Position numbers and translations under genes: made by a program. The notes under the pieces are model-generated. The model saw only the letters and a program-made list of their open reading frames with translations, ran no database searches and was not told the origin of the DNA. DNA of 64,000 bases from Heterobilharzia americana (Eukaryota > Platyhelminthes > Trematoda > Strigeidida > Schistosomatidae). Below, one piece after another: positions 1 through 10,590 of the stretch; the stretch's first letter is position 1, and each line of letters begins with the position of its first letter. The stretch covers positions 140,696,786-140,760,785 of the forward strand of contig OX104127.1 of assembly GCA_944470555.2 (NCBI GenBank), given 5' to 3'.

Positions 1-632
1 AAGAGGTCGGATGGTTATAAAGCGAAGCACGGCTTGCTTCCCCTCAGTTGGGATACGGACTAGGCTTGTAAAACCCAGCTCATTTGACCTCATACCGAAT
101 CCCTTGTACCGTCGCCGTCATCGCTAAATTGGCCTGATCTTATACTCCCCCACGGACATTTCCTTCAGCTGCCACCCCCCACTAGTAGCAGTACTATCTT
201 TATTCACATAACCCGTCCTATACTCTTACTTCTTCCTTCGCTTCTCTCCAGCTCTGTGCTCTCACACTACTTATTAAGTTGTAAGTTGCAATTTGTAGAG
301 TGATTGGGGAGCTACGGGTTGCTGGAAAGGCTAGGAGATTGTCGACTCCTGTCTGTGTAAGTACCTGAAGGAGAATAGTAAGGTAGTGGTAAAAAATGAA
401 AAGAATGAAAAAGGAAACTAGGTGAAGAGAAAAAGGGAGGGAGAGGGGGAAAAGAAGAGAAGAAAAGGAGGGGCGAAGAAGATAAATAAAAGAGAGATAA
501 AATTATGTGGGAATTGTCCGAACGGTAGAAATAGATAGCGTGGGTTTAGTTCCTACAGAAGAATTAGTAGGTAATGTGGGTGTATTATGGAGGGAGATAA
601 TGAGTGGTAGGTAGGAGGGAGGTGAGGGTAGG

Positions 633-3600
633 CTAGAGAGGTTGGCGACTCCCTGAGTACGTCCTTGGTAGACTATGCGAGGTGACACAACTGTCTAACC
701 GTCTCTTGAATGAGTCGACTGAGGGAGCCATAACGATATGTCGCAGTAAGGCATTCCATAAAGCACGTACTCTCAGAGAGAAAAAAATGGATCTGAGTAT
801 GGTGCTGGCTCTCTGATGTGATACATCAATGGGGTTTCCCCGTGAAGACTGCTGAGTTGCAAGCAAAATTGATTTGTTTGCGTGATCTGCCTGATGGGTG
901 ATCTTGTTTGCCATAATAAGGTCACCCCTCTCCCTACGATAATCCAATATAAATAGGCTTAGGTGTTCAAGTCTTTCAGGATATGTCTTTCCCCTTGGCC
1001 CCACAACTGAATTTCTTGCGGTTCTTTGTATCTTTTTGAGGAGATCAAAGTCTCTCTTGAGTGTTGGGGGAAGGGGCCACCGTGTTGAAAACCTCTAGAT
1101 GCGGTCGCATGTAGGATTTGAAAACGATGAGGAGTTCGGGAGTGAGGGCGCCAAGCTGTCTACGCTAAAAAGGCAGAATGGCGTCCGCTCTGGTTGTCGT
1201 ACCTTTGTAGTTGGAGCTAGTGTTCAAGGTGTCAGAGAAGTTGAGCCCCAAATCTTTCTCCATGGACACTCTGGTGATGGGCGATGGCTTTGAAATTATT
1301 TATCAAGTTCGCCCAAACCTCCCACGTTCTCTTCGTTTTCAACTGCTTAAAACAGCGGAGGCTTTGGCTATTCATGAACTAAGACCTGTACAAGAGAAGT
1401 ATGTGCGGTCACTGTCTTTATCGTGTCCATAACACTTTCCCAATCCATCACCTCCCCCTCCCCCTTTGTTACTTTAACCTTTGTATCCTTCCTTTACCAC
1501 TATTACTGTTATTATAATCGCCCTCATCTTAATTAGCTTCCGGTGTTATTTCACCTAATTGTCTTAATCATTTCAGAAAACACTGACTTCATCTTGTCCA
1601 ACTTGTCTAATGACATTACGTAATACTTAATTTATTTACCATTTTCAACAATTTTTTCACCCCCTTCTGAGTTATATACTCTCTATGTACCATTCCATAT
1701 ACTACATAATCTAATGGTTACCATTCGCACTTCAGTTGTTGTTATAATGACAAATGCCATCATACGCTCTATTATTATTGTCATCACCATGGTGTTTAGT
1801 TTTCCCCGTGGGGTATAATTTTTTCAAATATCACATATATATACACGATTGTACAGCTTGAAAATAAGTTCGTTGAAAAGAGTCTCTTCGCTGAATGTCT
1901 TGTTCTTGATAGCACGGTTGCTCAACATATACTGGAAGTCGGTCGTACTTGCTTCATATTTACTGATGTGCAATACTTTGCACTTTCCCAGGTTGAAGCT
2001 CAGGCCATTTTAGGACAACCAGAGTTCGAGTTGTCGCAAGTCCTTCTGTAGTGCTGTACAGTCAGCTTCTTCGCTTATCACCCTCCAAATCTTAATGTCG
2101 TCAGCGAAGAGGGGGATGGATGAGGATATTGTCTGGCAGATCGTTGACAAACAGGAGGAACAGAAGTGGTCCTAGGATTGCTCCTTGGGATACTGCTGAC
2201 GTCGATGGTCTCCACTCTGACCTTATTCTGTTTACTTTGGTGCAGAACTGCCTCCCTTCAAGGTACTCCTCGAACCAAGAGGGTAGGGGTTCACTTATGC
2301 TGGCTGAAGTGATCTTGTGAAGTAGGACTGTGGGTGGGACACTGTTAATACTTTGGCTAGGTCGAGAAAAACATGTATCGGTTCTCTGTTGTCCCAACTG
2401 AGTGTCCAGTCGTCCAAGACGGTTAGTAAGTTGGTGGCAAATGAGCGACCACTCCGAAAACCATGCTGAGCAGTGTGCACTGTGTTTTCCCCATTGGAGG
2501 ATTTCCAGATAGTGTCAGCTACCAGGCTTCCCAACACTTCCGACACAATAGGGATTAAAGCGATTGGCCTGTAGCTGCAAGGGCTTTTTCTGCCTCCTCC
2601 CTTGAAGATGGGTGACAAGATGGTGATCTACCATTATCCCGGGAGTTTGCACGACTCTATATTGAGTGCTTAAAGAGGCTGCAGATCGGTTTTGCAAGCA
2701 CCTTGGCGCAGTTCTCTAGGACCACCGGTTTCAGGTCATCGCAGCCAAGGGACTTGCCTGAACGTAGCCTAGATAGTTTCTCGAACCCTTTTTTCTCTAT
2801 GATTGAGATCGTTATTTATGACCTGGTTGGTGTCGTAACGAGTCGGTGTGGATTTAGTGTTGATACTAAGTTGGGCTTGGAAGTGTGAGCTCAAAGCTCG
2901 GCAATCTTTGGACTGCTCAGTACACTCTCATCATGATCTGTGATAAGATTCACTCCCTTAATGGTCGACTTCCTTCTCGACATGAAGCGGTGCAGGTTTT
3001 GGGGATTGCTTTGTAACCTCTCCACCAGGTTTGTTTGCTGGGAGAATCTGTCGCTACGCACTCTAATGTTGCAGCGGTTGCGAATCCTTTTGTAGTTCAA
3101 AAAGCCAGACTCCCTGCTAGATGAATGCCACTTGAACCAAGCCTACTTCCTGCTCTGGACAAGCCTCTCTCTGTCCCACGCTTTAGCCACAAGGTTCTCA
3201 CTGACAGTCTGTGTTACCTATGGTACACTGTGACTGATGGCCCCAGCGATTATTTCCTTCATCTGTAACCAGTGTTCATCTACTGTGAGATGAGTCCAGT
3301 CTACCGGCCACGATGCATTCATCAGATAGTCCCTCATGGTCTCGCAGTTGGCCTTGTTGTAGCAAGGGAAGGTGTTGGGCGTCTCCGGCTGCAGGGCCTT
3401 CCTAGTAATCATGAAGGTTATTACCGTGTGGTCACTGAGCCAAGAGGAGGTTGGATGCATACATCCTCAATGAGGAGTTCATCGTTCGTCAGAACGTAGT
3501 CAAGGCGCGATGTGTTTCCGTTAGGTCCCAAGTGTGTGGCATCACCCACCTTCTCTGAGAGGCCAGCAGTCTTAATTGCATTCTTCAGCTTCTGATTCAA

Positions 3601-4142
3601 GGATCTAATGTGTCCCTCTTCCGTCTCGAAGAGGATCGACAGGGTGTTGAAGTCACCGGCAATGATTACGGAATCGTAATTTGCAGAAGTCGTTAAGGTT
3701 GCCTTGATGACCATTTCCTTATGTGTAGGGGAGCTGGTGGGGGATATACATGTGACTCAAAGTAGGTATTTGGTACAGTGGAGAGTGAACTAGTACCATA
3801 GAGATTCTGGGAGCTGGGTTAAGGCCGTCTCACTAACCATCCTTGCCTTTAAACGAGAGCTAACGTAGAGAGCCACTCCCCCTGCTCTGAGCTCTGTCCA
3901 TACGGAAGGGTTCCATGCACCTCTTTGTCGGAGATGTCCAGCGAGAACCAGGATTCGGTGATAAATATGATGTCAGAGTGCTGACGTTCACGTAGCGTCC
4001 TTATCCCTTCTACTTGCCCTCTTATTCCCCTAACGTTGTTGTACATACATGCTAGAGTGTGCCTGGTGAGAGGGGAGGGCTGGTTGTGTATTTTCATGAG
4101 AGGAGCGCTTACGTGGTTAGGTCTAGCGTCACCAGTCCTCAC
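633..4142 (-). pseudogene. CR1-like ORF2 (endonuclease + reverse transcriptase), broken
   Basis: This is the ORF2 remnant of copy A. Near its N-terminus (about 4050-3900) it shows the AP-endonuclease start NNVRGIRGQVEGIRTL followed by DIIFITESW. A later endonuclease block at about 3690-3480 has AGDFN and TSRLDYVLTND. The RT fingers occur at about 2620-2300 (CSYRPIALIPIVSEVL, QHGFRSGRS, VFLDLAK). The palm appears at about 2250-2100 (SQGAILGPLLFLLFVNDLP). The C-terminal domain is at about 1250-633. Pieces fall in different frames, with stops between them. An insertion at about 1263-1857 splits the region between LSFNLGKCKVLHIS and EKDLGLNFSD. The protein would have nicked DNA and reverse-transcribed the element RNA. 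The block order is visible in the sequence, and the clade assignment is inference. Confidence 0.72.
1263..1857 (+). mobile_element. Penelope-like 3' end nested in CR1 copy A
   Basis: CR1 ORF2 homology on the - strand stops at about 1857 and resumes at about 1262. Between these points the + strand reads, at 1263-1432, a C-terminal stretch with RSLRFQLLKTAEALAIHEL, RPVQEKYVRSLSL and a stop. This resembles the end of GIY-YIG-bearing Penelope-like proteins (EALFI, K/RP, CVQK, SLSLPW pattern). About 420 bp of pyrimidine-rich, non-coding tail follow. It is best read as a 5'-truncated insertion in the opposite orientation to the host element. No clear target-site duplication was seen. Confidence 0.45.
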
Positions 4143-4160
4143 AGGACTGGCATCGTTCCG

Positions 4161-5590
4161 TTATTTTTGAGTTTTGTTTTCAACTAGGGTAGGGGCTGTG
4201 GCAGTGGGAGCTCCTTTATTCGATGTATCTGACTCACTGGTCAGTACCTGTGTGATAACCACTGACTCCAGAGTTCTTGGTGGTTGCCGTCTCTCCTCTT
4301 GCCTCGTGAGTCTAGGCTTACTTCTACATATGCGTATTGCGCTACCTATGAGATCTTTTGCACCATACCATGCGTGTAGAACGTCTGTGAGGGAGGCATG
4401 TGAGTCAAATCGGATGGCGAGCAGTCTGGGAGTGGATATGGACTTCGGATGCGCTTGTCTCAGTAGTCTACTGACGCTGTTAGCCAGCATACTGTAGAGA
4501 CCAACTTTGGTTGAGAGCTATTGCCACTGTTGGACGTCATGGAAGTACCGATCTTTAGCCGAGCGGTCAATAGGCAGTTCTGGAATCCCATGTACAACTA
4601 CAGTGTTGTTTCTGTTTGGATTTCCAGTCGCTGATTTTCTTTCCTCCTCTCTTAATAACCATGGCTTGTCAGGCCTGGCCCGAATTTTGCAGGTATTAAC
4701 AATGCCCGGTTGTCGCGAGAGAAGGAGGGTGTCTTCGGCCTCTTTGGCAGTGTTCAGGGACACACGTAAAGGGGTGACTTATCTCGGGGTGCCCGGCTTA
4801 CGCAAGATAGGTGACACAGCGTTACAGGGAGCGAAGGGAGTCCCAGCATCTGACAGTAGTCGGTCCACATTCGGCTGTCAAGCCGCTCTCTGTCGACACA
4901 TTGACGTTGAACAAGATGATCGAGTTAGCCCTCCTGAGACGGGTTTGTTGTGGGTGACACGCCTGACTTCCCAATGAGTTTGTTGTGTATTCCTACTAAT
5001 TGTTTCTCAGTTACAGTGGGTGGGATATTTGGGGTGGGCTTCGTAGAGAACTTAGCGGTCGGTGTCCCTAGCCATGAGCTCGATGTTCTCTAGGGTCAGG
5101 TAGTAGGTGCGGAGACACCACTTACTGTGGTCCCCATGCGTGGTGGCGTGCGCACAGCTAGGGATCTAGCTTTGTTTTCAGATCCCTTTGTGTTGTCCTG
5201 TAATGTTATCCCTACTTTATTTAAGGATGTTGGTAGCTTTTGCATGGCGGAGAGCATCTCTTTCAGGCTTTCCGTGAGGAGTTCGGGCAGCTTCCTGCAC
5301 TCTGGACAAATGTACCAGAACCATTTGCATGGTTCTCTTCATTAGTTTATAGTATTATTGAGGTACTTTAGTGTCGCAGTGGCAATGCACCCATCGGTGA
5401 CATGTTGCATGCAAATGCTTCATTGACTACCGAAACAACTTTAGTGCAAACACTGCAGCCATCGGGTGTCATAACGCAGCCTTCTTTCCATGAGGAAAGT
5501 GCTACAGAATGTGGCAAACTGCTTGTGGCTGCCTTATTCTTAAGCCTTATACGCCATCTCCTCTTTATAGGAATGGTCTGATCCTTGACC
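4161..5590 (-). pseudogene. CR1-like ORF1 with PHD finger, broken
   Basis: This is the ORF1 remnant of copy A. Its N-terminal part (about 5590-5270) encodes a PHD-type zinc finger: CSVC, then a Cys pair, then HCHCD, then CPEC near 5300. A proline/threonine-rich linker follows, then a domain with NNTVVVHGIPELP at about 4600 and SVSRLLRQAHP with LLAIRFDSHASLTDVLHAWY at about 4490-4330. ORF1 stops at 4161, 18 bp before the ORF2 start codon. In copy B the same domains occur in the same order. Frameshifts and a stop inside the finger (CAATAATAC instead of an open codon near 5355) show it is dead. PHD fingers in ORF1 are known in some CR1-group elements. Confidence 0.65.
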
Positions 5591-5811
5591 GAGATAGGAC
5601 TAGCTTGTTACGTGCTACTCTGTCACCTGTTTGATGGCGACTGGAATTCTAGAAACATAAGTTGGCAGCTTCATTAGGGTTCGGTGTTATGCCCTACTTC
5701 CGTTTCACTATGGGTAAAGACTAGTGTTGCTTCGGGCTTTATTGTCCCTCGTTGTGCACGACCGCGTCATCCGTGTTAAAGCTTCAGACCTAGCGTTTTG
5801 GGCAGACATGT

Positions 5812-6320
5812 CACTATTATGTAAACTTCTTGGGAAAACAAACATTTAACAGTAATAGGAGGTTGAAGACTGAATGTAGTAAAAGGACAGAATATTTAAA
5901 AGAAGACAATTTACCTTGGCTTACCTTCAGACACTTGTTACTTGCTCCTCTGCTCTTGATTAACGAGTTTATCCGTAGTCTCCAGATGTGTATGTAAAAC
6001 CAAGAAAGATGTATCCTGGGGAATGACCTCCGAAGAGAAACGAGAGCCAAGGCAGTTTGGCAGTTTAAACACCCAAGAACCACTGACAGGAGGCAGATTG
6101 GTCGGTTCAAAGATATAATATTGCCAATTTTCAACTGTTGAGAAGTGAGTTGATGAATACGCAGCGATGGAGTGTGTACAGGAATAGGAGTGCTGCAAAC
6201 GTTCGATTTTTTATAGACTGAGTATTCCAAGTGGGAGTTTTTCGATGTGTAAGAATCCAAAAGCTGAGAGACGAGCGAAAGAACAACCCTATCCAAGGAG
6301 CGCGCGTGACGAATACTTCA
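5812..6320 (-). repeat. 5' region of the CR1-like element (copy 1 of 3)
   Basis: About 500 bp form the upstream end of copy A. Closely related copies occur at 7393-7845 in the same orientation and at 7880-8400 inverted. A shared landmark is GCGCGCTCCTTGG followed by GCTCGTCTCTCAGCTTTTGG near the outer end. No ORF is conserved between the three copies, so this is most likely untranslated promoter or leader sequence. Confidence 0.6.
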
Positions 6321-7392
6321 GGGACAACGCGGCACTTACCAATGTCCAATTGCAAATGGAAACATTATTTCCAAAAATTACCAATGGATGTTTCTCGGAA
6401 TTCGTTTTTTACGAACTTTCCCTTCTTGACATATAAACCATTGGTCTCTGTTAGGAGGCGGTGAAATTTAAGAGTATACCTCATCTGTGGCACTGGGAAG
6501 TATGCTGATAAAGAACCTCTTTTCGTAAGTGCCAGGGAAGAGCTGCGACACAATTTACGTACACTTACATACACTTAAGGTTCGAAAGCGAAGACAGGTA
6601 GCATGGATCTTCATTCTGGCTGAAATACGCCCTACCTTTTACAAATCTTAGAAACTGTACTACATATCTTCGTGACTAACTAGTTGCCCTCTCTCCGAAG
6701 CTCTCTTCGAATCTTTACAAGAGTGAAATACAACCTCAGCCAGTGATCCACAATTTCACTGCACAAACATGAGTGGAAAGAGATGCTGATTTCCGGAGAA
6801 ACTCTAAATACTTATATATGCTAGCAACCTCTATCCTATGGGTTTCAAAGAAATCACTTATATTGCACGAAACGTTTTTATCTTAGTATGACTGTTTCGA
6901 CATTATGGTGTGCTTTTTGACTGGCTCTTGGACTATTTTAAGATATTTTCTTGCAAATGCTTCTCTCTTTTATCATTGAAACATCACCAATTGAACCACT
7001 TGACTAGCAGAAAATCGAACCACTAAAAAAGTCACCATTAAACACTAGATAGCATTTGTCACTAATAGATACACAGATCAAAGGACAAGAGGTTCGAGAA
7101 ATGAAATTCTTCCAGACGAACTTGTTTTAAAATGCCGTACAATCTTGTGTATATTGAATTTACGGCCACAGGTTACGTGTTCGTTTTTGTTGAGGTGTGA
7201 GACTGGTGAGTCATGTTTAAAAATAGGTTTTTGCTTTCGTCATGCATTTCAGACAAGTGATCGGTTGACCACAGTCACTTGAGACGTCTACTTATTGGTT
7301 ACTTGCCTTCAGACAAGCAAGCCTCTTGAAATTGTGAAGTTTGGCACCAGCGTTAAATATCACTAAACCGTAGGACATAAATTTTACGGAAT
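6321..7392. other. No recognised feature
   Basis: This stretch lies between copy A and the extra 5' fragment. I see no conserved ORF, repeat or RNA here. It may be the original genomic sequence or diverged repeat. Confidence 0.3.
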
Positions 7393-7845
7393 TATTATGT
7401 AAACTTCTTGGGAAAACAAACATTTAACAGTAATAGGGAGGTTGAAGACTGAATGTAGTAAAAGGACAGAATATTTAAAAGAAGACAATTTACCTTGGCT
7501 TACCTTCAGACACTTGTTACTTGCTCCTCTGCTCTTGATTAACGAGTTTATCCGTAGTCTCCAGATGTGTATGTAAAACCAAGAAAGATGTATCCTGGGG
7601 AATGGCCTCCGAAGAGAACCAAGAGCTAACGCAGTTTAGAGATAGATTGGTCGGTTCAAAGAAATAATAATAATGTTAACAATAATGATAATTTTCAACT
7701 GTTGAGAAGTGAGTTGACGAATACGCAGCGGTGAAGTGCGTGCAGGAATAGGATTACTGTAAAAGTTCGGTTTTCATAGACCAAGTATTCCGATTGGGAG
7801 TTTCCCAATGTGGAACAATCAAAAGCTGAGAGACGAGCCTGACTT
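7393..7845 (-). repeat. Detached 5' region of the CR1-like element (copy 2 of 3)
   Basis: This fragment nearly repeats 5812-6270 in the same orientation, with small indels such as an AAT/AAC-rich expansion near 7665-7690. It is not followed by ORF1. It faces the 5' end of copy B head to head, and with 7880-8400 it forms a near-palindrome with a spacer of roughly 35-60 bp centred near 7865. Confidence 0.65.
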
Positions 7846-8629
7846 AATGTTAGTGGCTTGATCATACCAAACCAAACCGTTGGCGCGCTCCTTGGGTAGC
7901 GACGTGTTTCGCTCGTCTCTCAGCTTTTGGATTTTTCCACAATGAAAAACTCCCACTTGCAATACTCAATCTAAAAACATCGAACGTTTGCAGCACTTCT
8001 GTCCGTCCACGCACCTCACCCCTGCGCATTCGTCAGCTCACTCCTCAACAGTTGAAAATTGGCATTATTATTCCTTTGAACCAACCGGTCTACCTCCTGT
8101 CAGTGGTTCTTGGGCGTTTCAACTGCCAAACTGCCTTAGCTCTCGGTTCTCCTCGGAGGTCATTCCCCAGGAAATATCTTTCCTGGTTATACATACGCAT
8201 CTGGAGCTTACGGTTAAACTCGTTGGTCAAGAGCAGAGGATCAAGTGACAAGTGTCTGAAGGTGAGCCAACATAAATTATCTTCCCTTTTCTATTCTGTC
8301 CTTTTCCTGCATTCAGTCTTCAACCCTCTTATTGTTGTTAACTACTTGTTTTCCCAAGAAGTTTATATCATAGCGACATGTCTGCCCAAAACGCTAGGTC
8401 TGAAGCTTTGACACGGATAACGCGGTCGTGCACAAAACGGCCAGTAACACCCTAAACAACACACTAGTCTGTACTAGAAGACAAACAGAGGTAGGGCAGA
8501 ACACCGAACTTCTAAAAAGTGGCCAACCCATGTTTCTAGAATTCCAGTCGCCATCAGACAGGTGACACAGAGTAGCACTAGCCCGTCACAAACTAGTCCT
8601 ATCTTGAGCAAGGATCATACCATGCCTGA

Positions 8630-10077
8630 AATAGAAGACGACGTAAAAGGCTTCAGAACAAGGCAGCCACAAGCAGTTCGCCACAATCCGTAGCACCTTA
8701 TTCATGGAAGGAAGGCTGTATTACGACACCCGATGGCTGCAGTGTTTGCACCAAAGTTGTTTCGGTAGTCGATGAGGCATTTGCATGCAACCTATGTCAA
8801 CGATGGGTGCATTGCCACTGCGATACCAAAGTCCCCCGACAATACTATAAGCTGATGAAGAGACAACCATGCAAGTGGTTCTGGTACATCTGTCCAGAGT
8901 GCAGGAAAATGCCCGCACTCCGCACAGAAAGCCTGAAGGAGATGCTCTCCGCCACGCAAAAGCTACCAGCATCCTCGAATAAAGTAGGGTTAACACCAAA
9001 GGATAACACAGAGAGACCTGGAAACAGACCTAGAGCTCCAGCTGTGGGCACGCCACCTCGCGTGGGGACCATATTAGGTCAAGTCTCCATACCCCCTACC
9101 CGGCCCCAGGGGACGTCAAGCGCATGGCCAAAGACATCGACCGCCGAAGCCTCTACGAAACCCATTCCGAACACCCCACACACCGTGACTGAGAAACAAC
9201 CAGTGGAATTACTCAAACCCATTGGGAAGTCGGGCGTGCCACCCACAACGAACCCAGGTCACAGGAGGACCAACTCGATCATTTTGTTCAACGTCGATGT
9301 ATCGACAGACTCATTGTTGGTCGAGAGGGAACAATTTGACAGCCGAATGTGGACCGACTACTGTCAGATGCTGGGACTCCCTCCCCTCCCTGCAACTTTA
9401 TGTCGCCTTTCTCGAGGAAGCCATGCACCCCGAGATAAGCCACCCCCTTTACGTGTGTCCCTAAATACCGCCAAAGAGGCTGAAGACACACTCCTCTCTC
9501 GCGACAACCGGACGTTGTTAATGCCTGTAAAATTCGGGCCAGGCCTGACAAGCCATGGTCATTAAGAGAGGAGGAGAGAAAGTCAGCGGTTGGAAATCCC
9601 AACAGAAACAACACTATAGTTGTACATGGGATTCCAGAATTGCCAAGTGACAGCTCGGTCAAAGATCGGTACTTTCACGACGTCCAACAATGGCAATGGC
9701 TCTCAACCAAAGTTGGTCTCAACAGTATACCGGCCAACAGCGTCAGTAGACTGCCAAGGCCAGCGCACCTGAAGACCATACCCAATCCCAGACTACTTGC
9801 CGTCCAGTTCGACTCATATGCCTCCCTCACAGACGTTCTGCACGCATGGTATAATGCGAAGGATCGCATGGGTGGCTCAATACGTATATGTGAAAGTAAG
9901 CCTAGACCCACAAGGCAAGAGGAGAGACGGCAACCACCAAGACCTCTGGAGTCAGTGGTCGTCACACAGGCGCTGACCAGTGAGTTAGATACATCAAGTA
10001 AAGAAGCCACCACTGCTACAGCCCCCACCCAAGTTAAGAACAAAACACAAAAAAACGGAACAATGCCAGTCCTATGA
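8630..10077 (+). pseudogene. CR1-like ORF1 with PHD finger, frameshifted
   Basis: The frame is open from just after a TGA at 8627 to a stop at 9565, and resumes in another frame to a stop at 10077. The PHD finger lies at about 8728-8905: CSVC, then ACNLC, then QRWVHCHC, then WYICPECRK, giving a near-complete Cys4-His-Cys3 set. A Thr/Pro-rich linker follows (8950-9200). The second half (9640-10077) has DRYFHDVQQWQWLSTKVGL and LLAVQFDSYASLTDVLHAWY, matching ORF1 of copy A. The protein would bind element RNA or chromatin; that is inference from family knowledge. It is broken at about 9400-9600. Confidence 0.65.
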
Positions 10078-10164
10078 GGACTGGCGAGGCTAAAACAACC
10101 ACGTAAGCGCTCATCCCGCGAAAATACACATCCAGACCTCCCCTCTCATCAGGCACACTCTAAT

Positions 10165-10536
10165 ATGTATGTACAGCAACGTTAGGGGGCTAAGAGGGAA
10201 GGTAGCAAAATGAGGACGCTGCGTGAACATCAGCACTACGACATCATATTCATCACCGAATCCTGGCTCTCGCCAGACATCTCCGACGAAGAGATGCGTG
10301 TTGCTGGCATGGAACTCTTCCGCAGGGACAGGGAACATAGAGCAGGAGGGGGAGTGGCTATCTACGTAAACTCCTGTTTAAAGGCAAGGATGGTTAGCGA
10401 TACGGCCTTAACCCAGCTCCCAGAGTCTCTATGGTGCTACTTCACTCTCTTCTTTATTCTCTCTTCATTCCTTTACCACTACCTTACTATCATCTTTCAG
10501 GTACCTACACAGACAGGAGTCACGGCAGTTCTCTAA
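10165..10536 (+). pseudogene. CR1-like ORF2 remnant (endonuclease N-terminus only)
   Basis: After a frame disruption near 10185 the frame reads MRTLREHQHYDIIFITESWL, SPDISDEEM and RAGGGVAIYVNSCLKARM, which is the start of an AP endonuclease. At about 10430 (PESLW) it runs into 3' tail sequence that is translated only by chance. The catalytic core and RT are absent. Confidence 0.6.
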
Positions 10537-10590
10537 ACTTCCCAGCAACCCGTAGCTCCCTAATCACTCTACAAATTACAACCTACTAAC

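Larger units (their letters stand above)
280..6320 (-). mobile_element. CR1-like non-LTR retrotransposon, copy A (decayed)
   Basis: This is a long non-LTR retroelement read on the - strand. In element order it has a 5' untranslated region (6320 to about 5600), ORF1 with a PHD finger (about 5590-4161), ORF2 with an AP endonuclease and reverse transcriptase (4142-633), and a 3' tail to about 280. Copy B at 7880-10590 matches it from the 5' region through ORF1 into ORF2, and again in the 3' tail, so the 5' region belongs to the element. Both reading frames carry many stops and frameshifts, so this copy is inactive. A foreign + strand segment interrupts ORF2 at about 1263-1857. I infer the CR1 clade from the ORF2 C-terminal pattern (RPHLEY-like, then YPERLEHLSLF, then RRERGDLI). 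The edges are approximate because no target-site duplication was found. Confidence 0.75.
7880..10590 (+). mobile_element. CR1-like non-LTR retrotransposon, copy B (internally deleted)
   Basis: This + strand copy has the same 5' region (7880-8400), ORF1 with a PHD finger (8630-10077) and the start of ORF2 (10165-about 10430). It then jumps straight into the 3' tail: the segment containing TTACCACTACCTTACTA and CAGGTACCTACACAGACAG matches the inverse of copy A at about 400-300. About 3 kb of ORF2, including all of the RT, is missing. It lies head to head with copy A, about 1.5 kb apart. The 3' edge is set where similarity with copy A ends. Confidence 0.72.
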
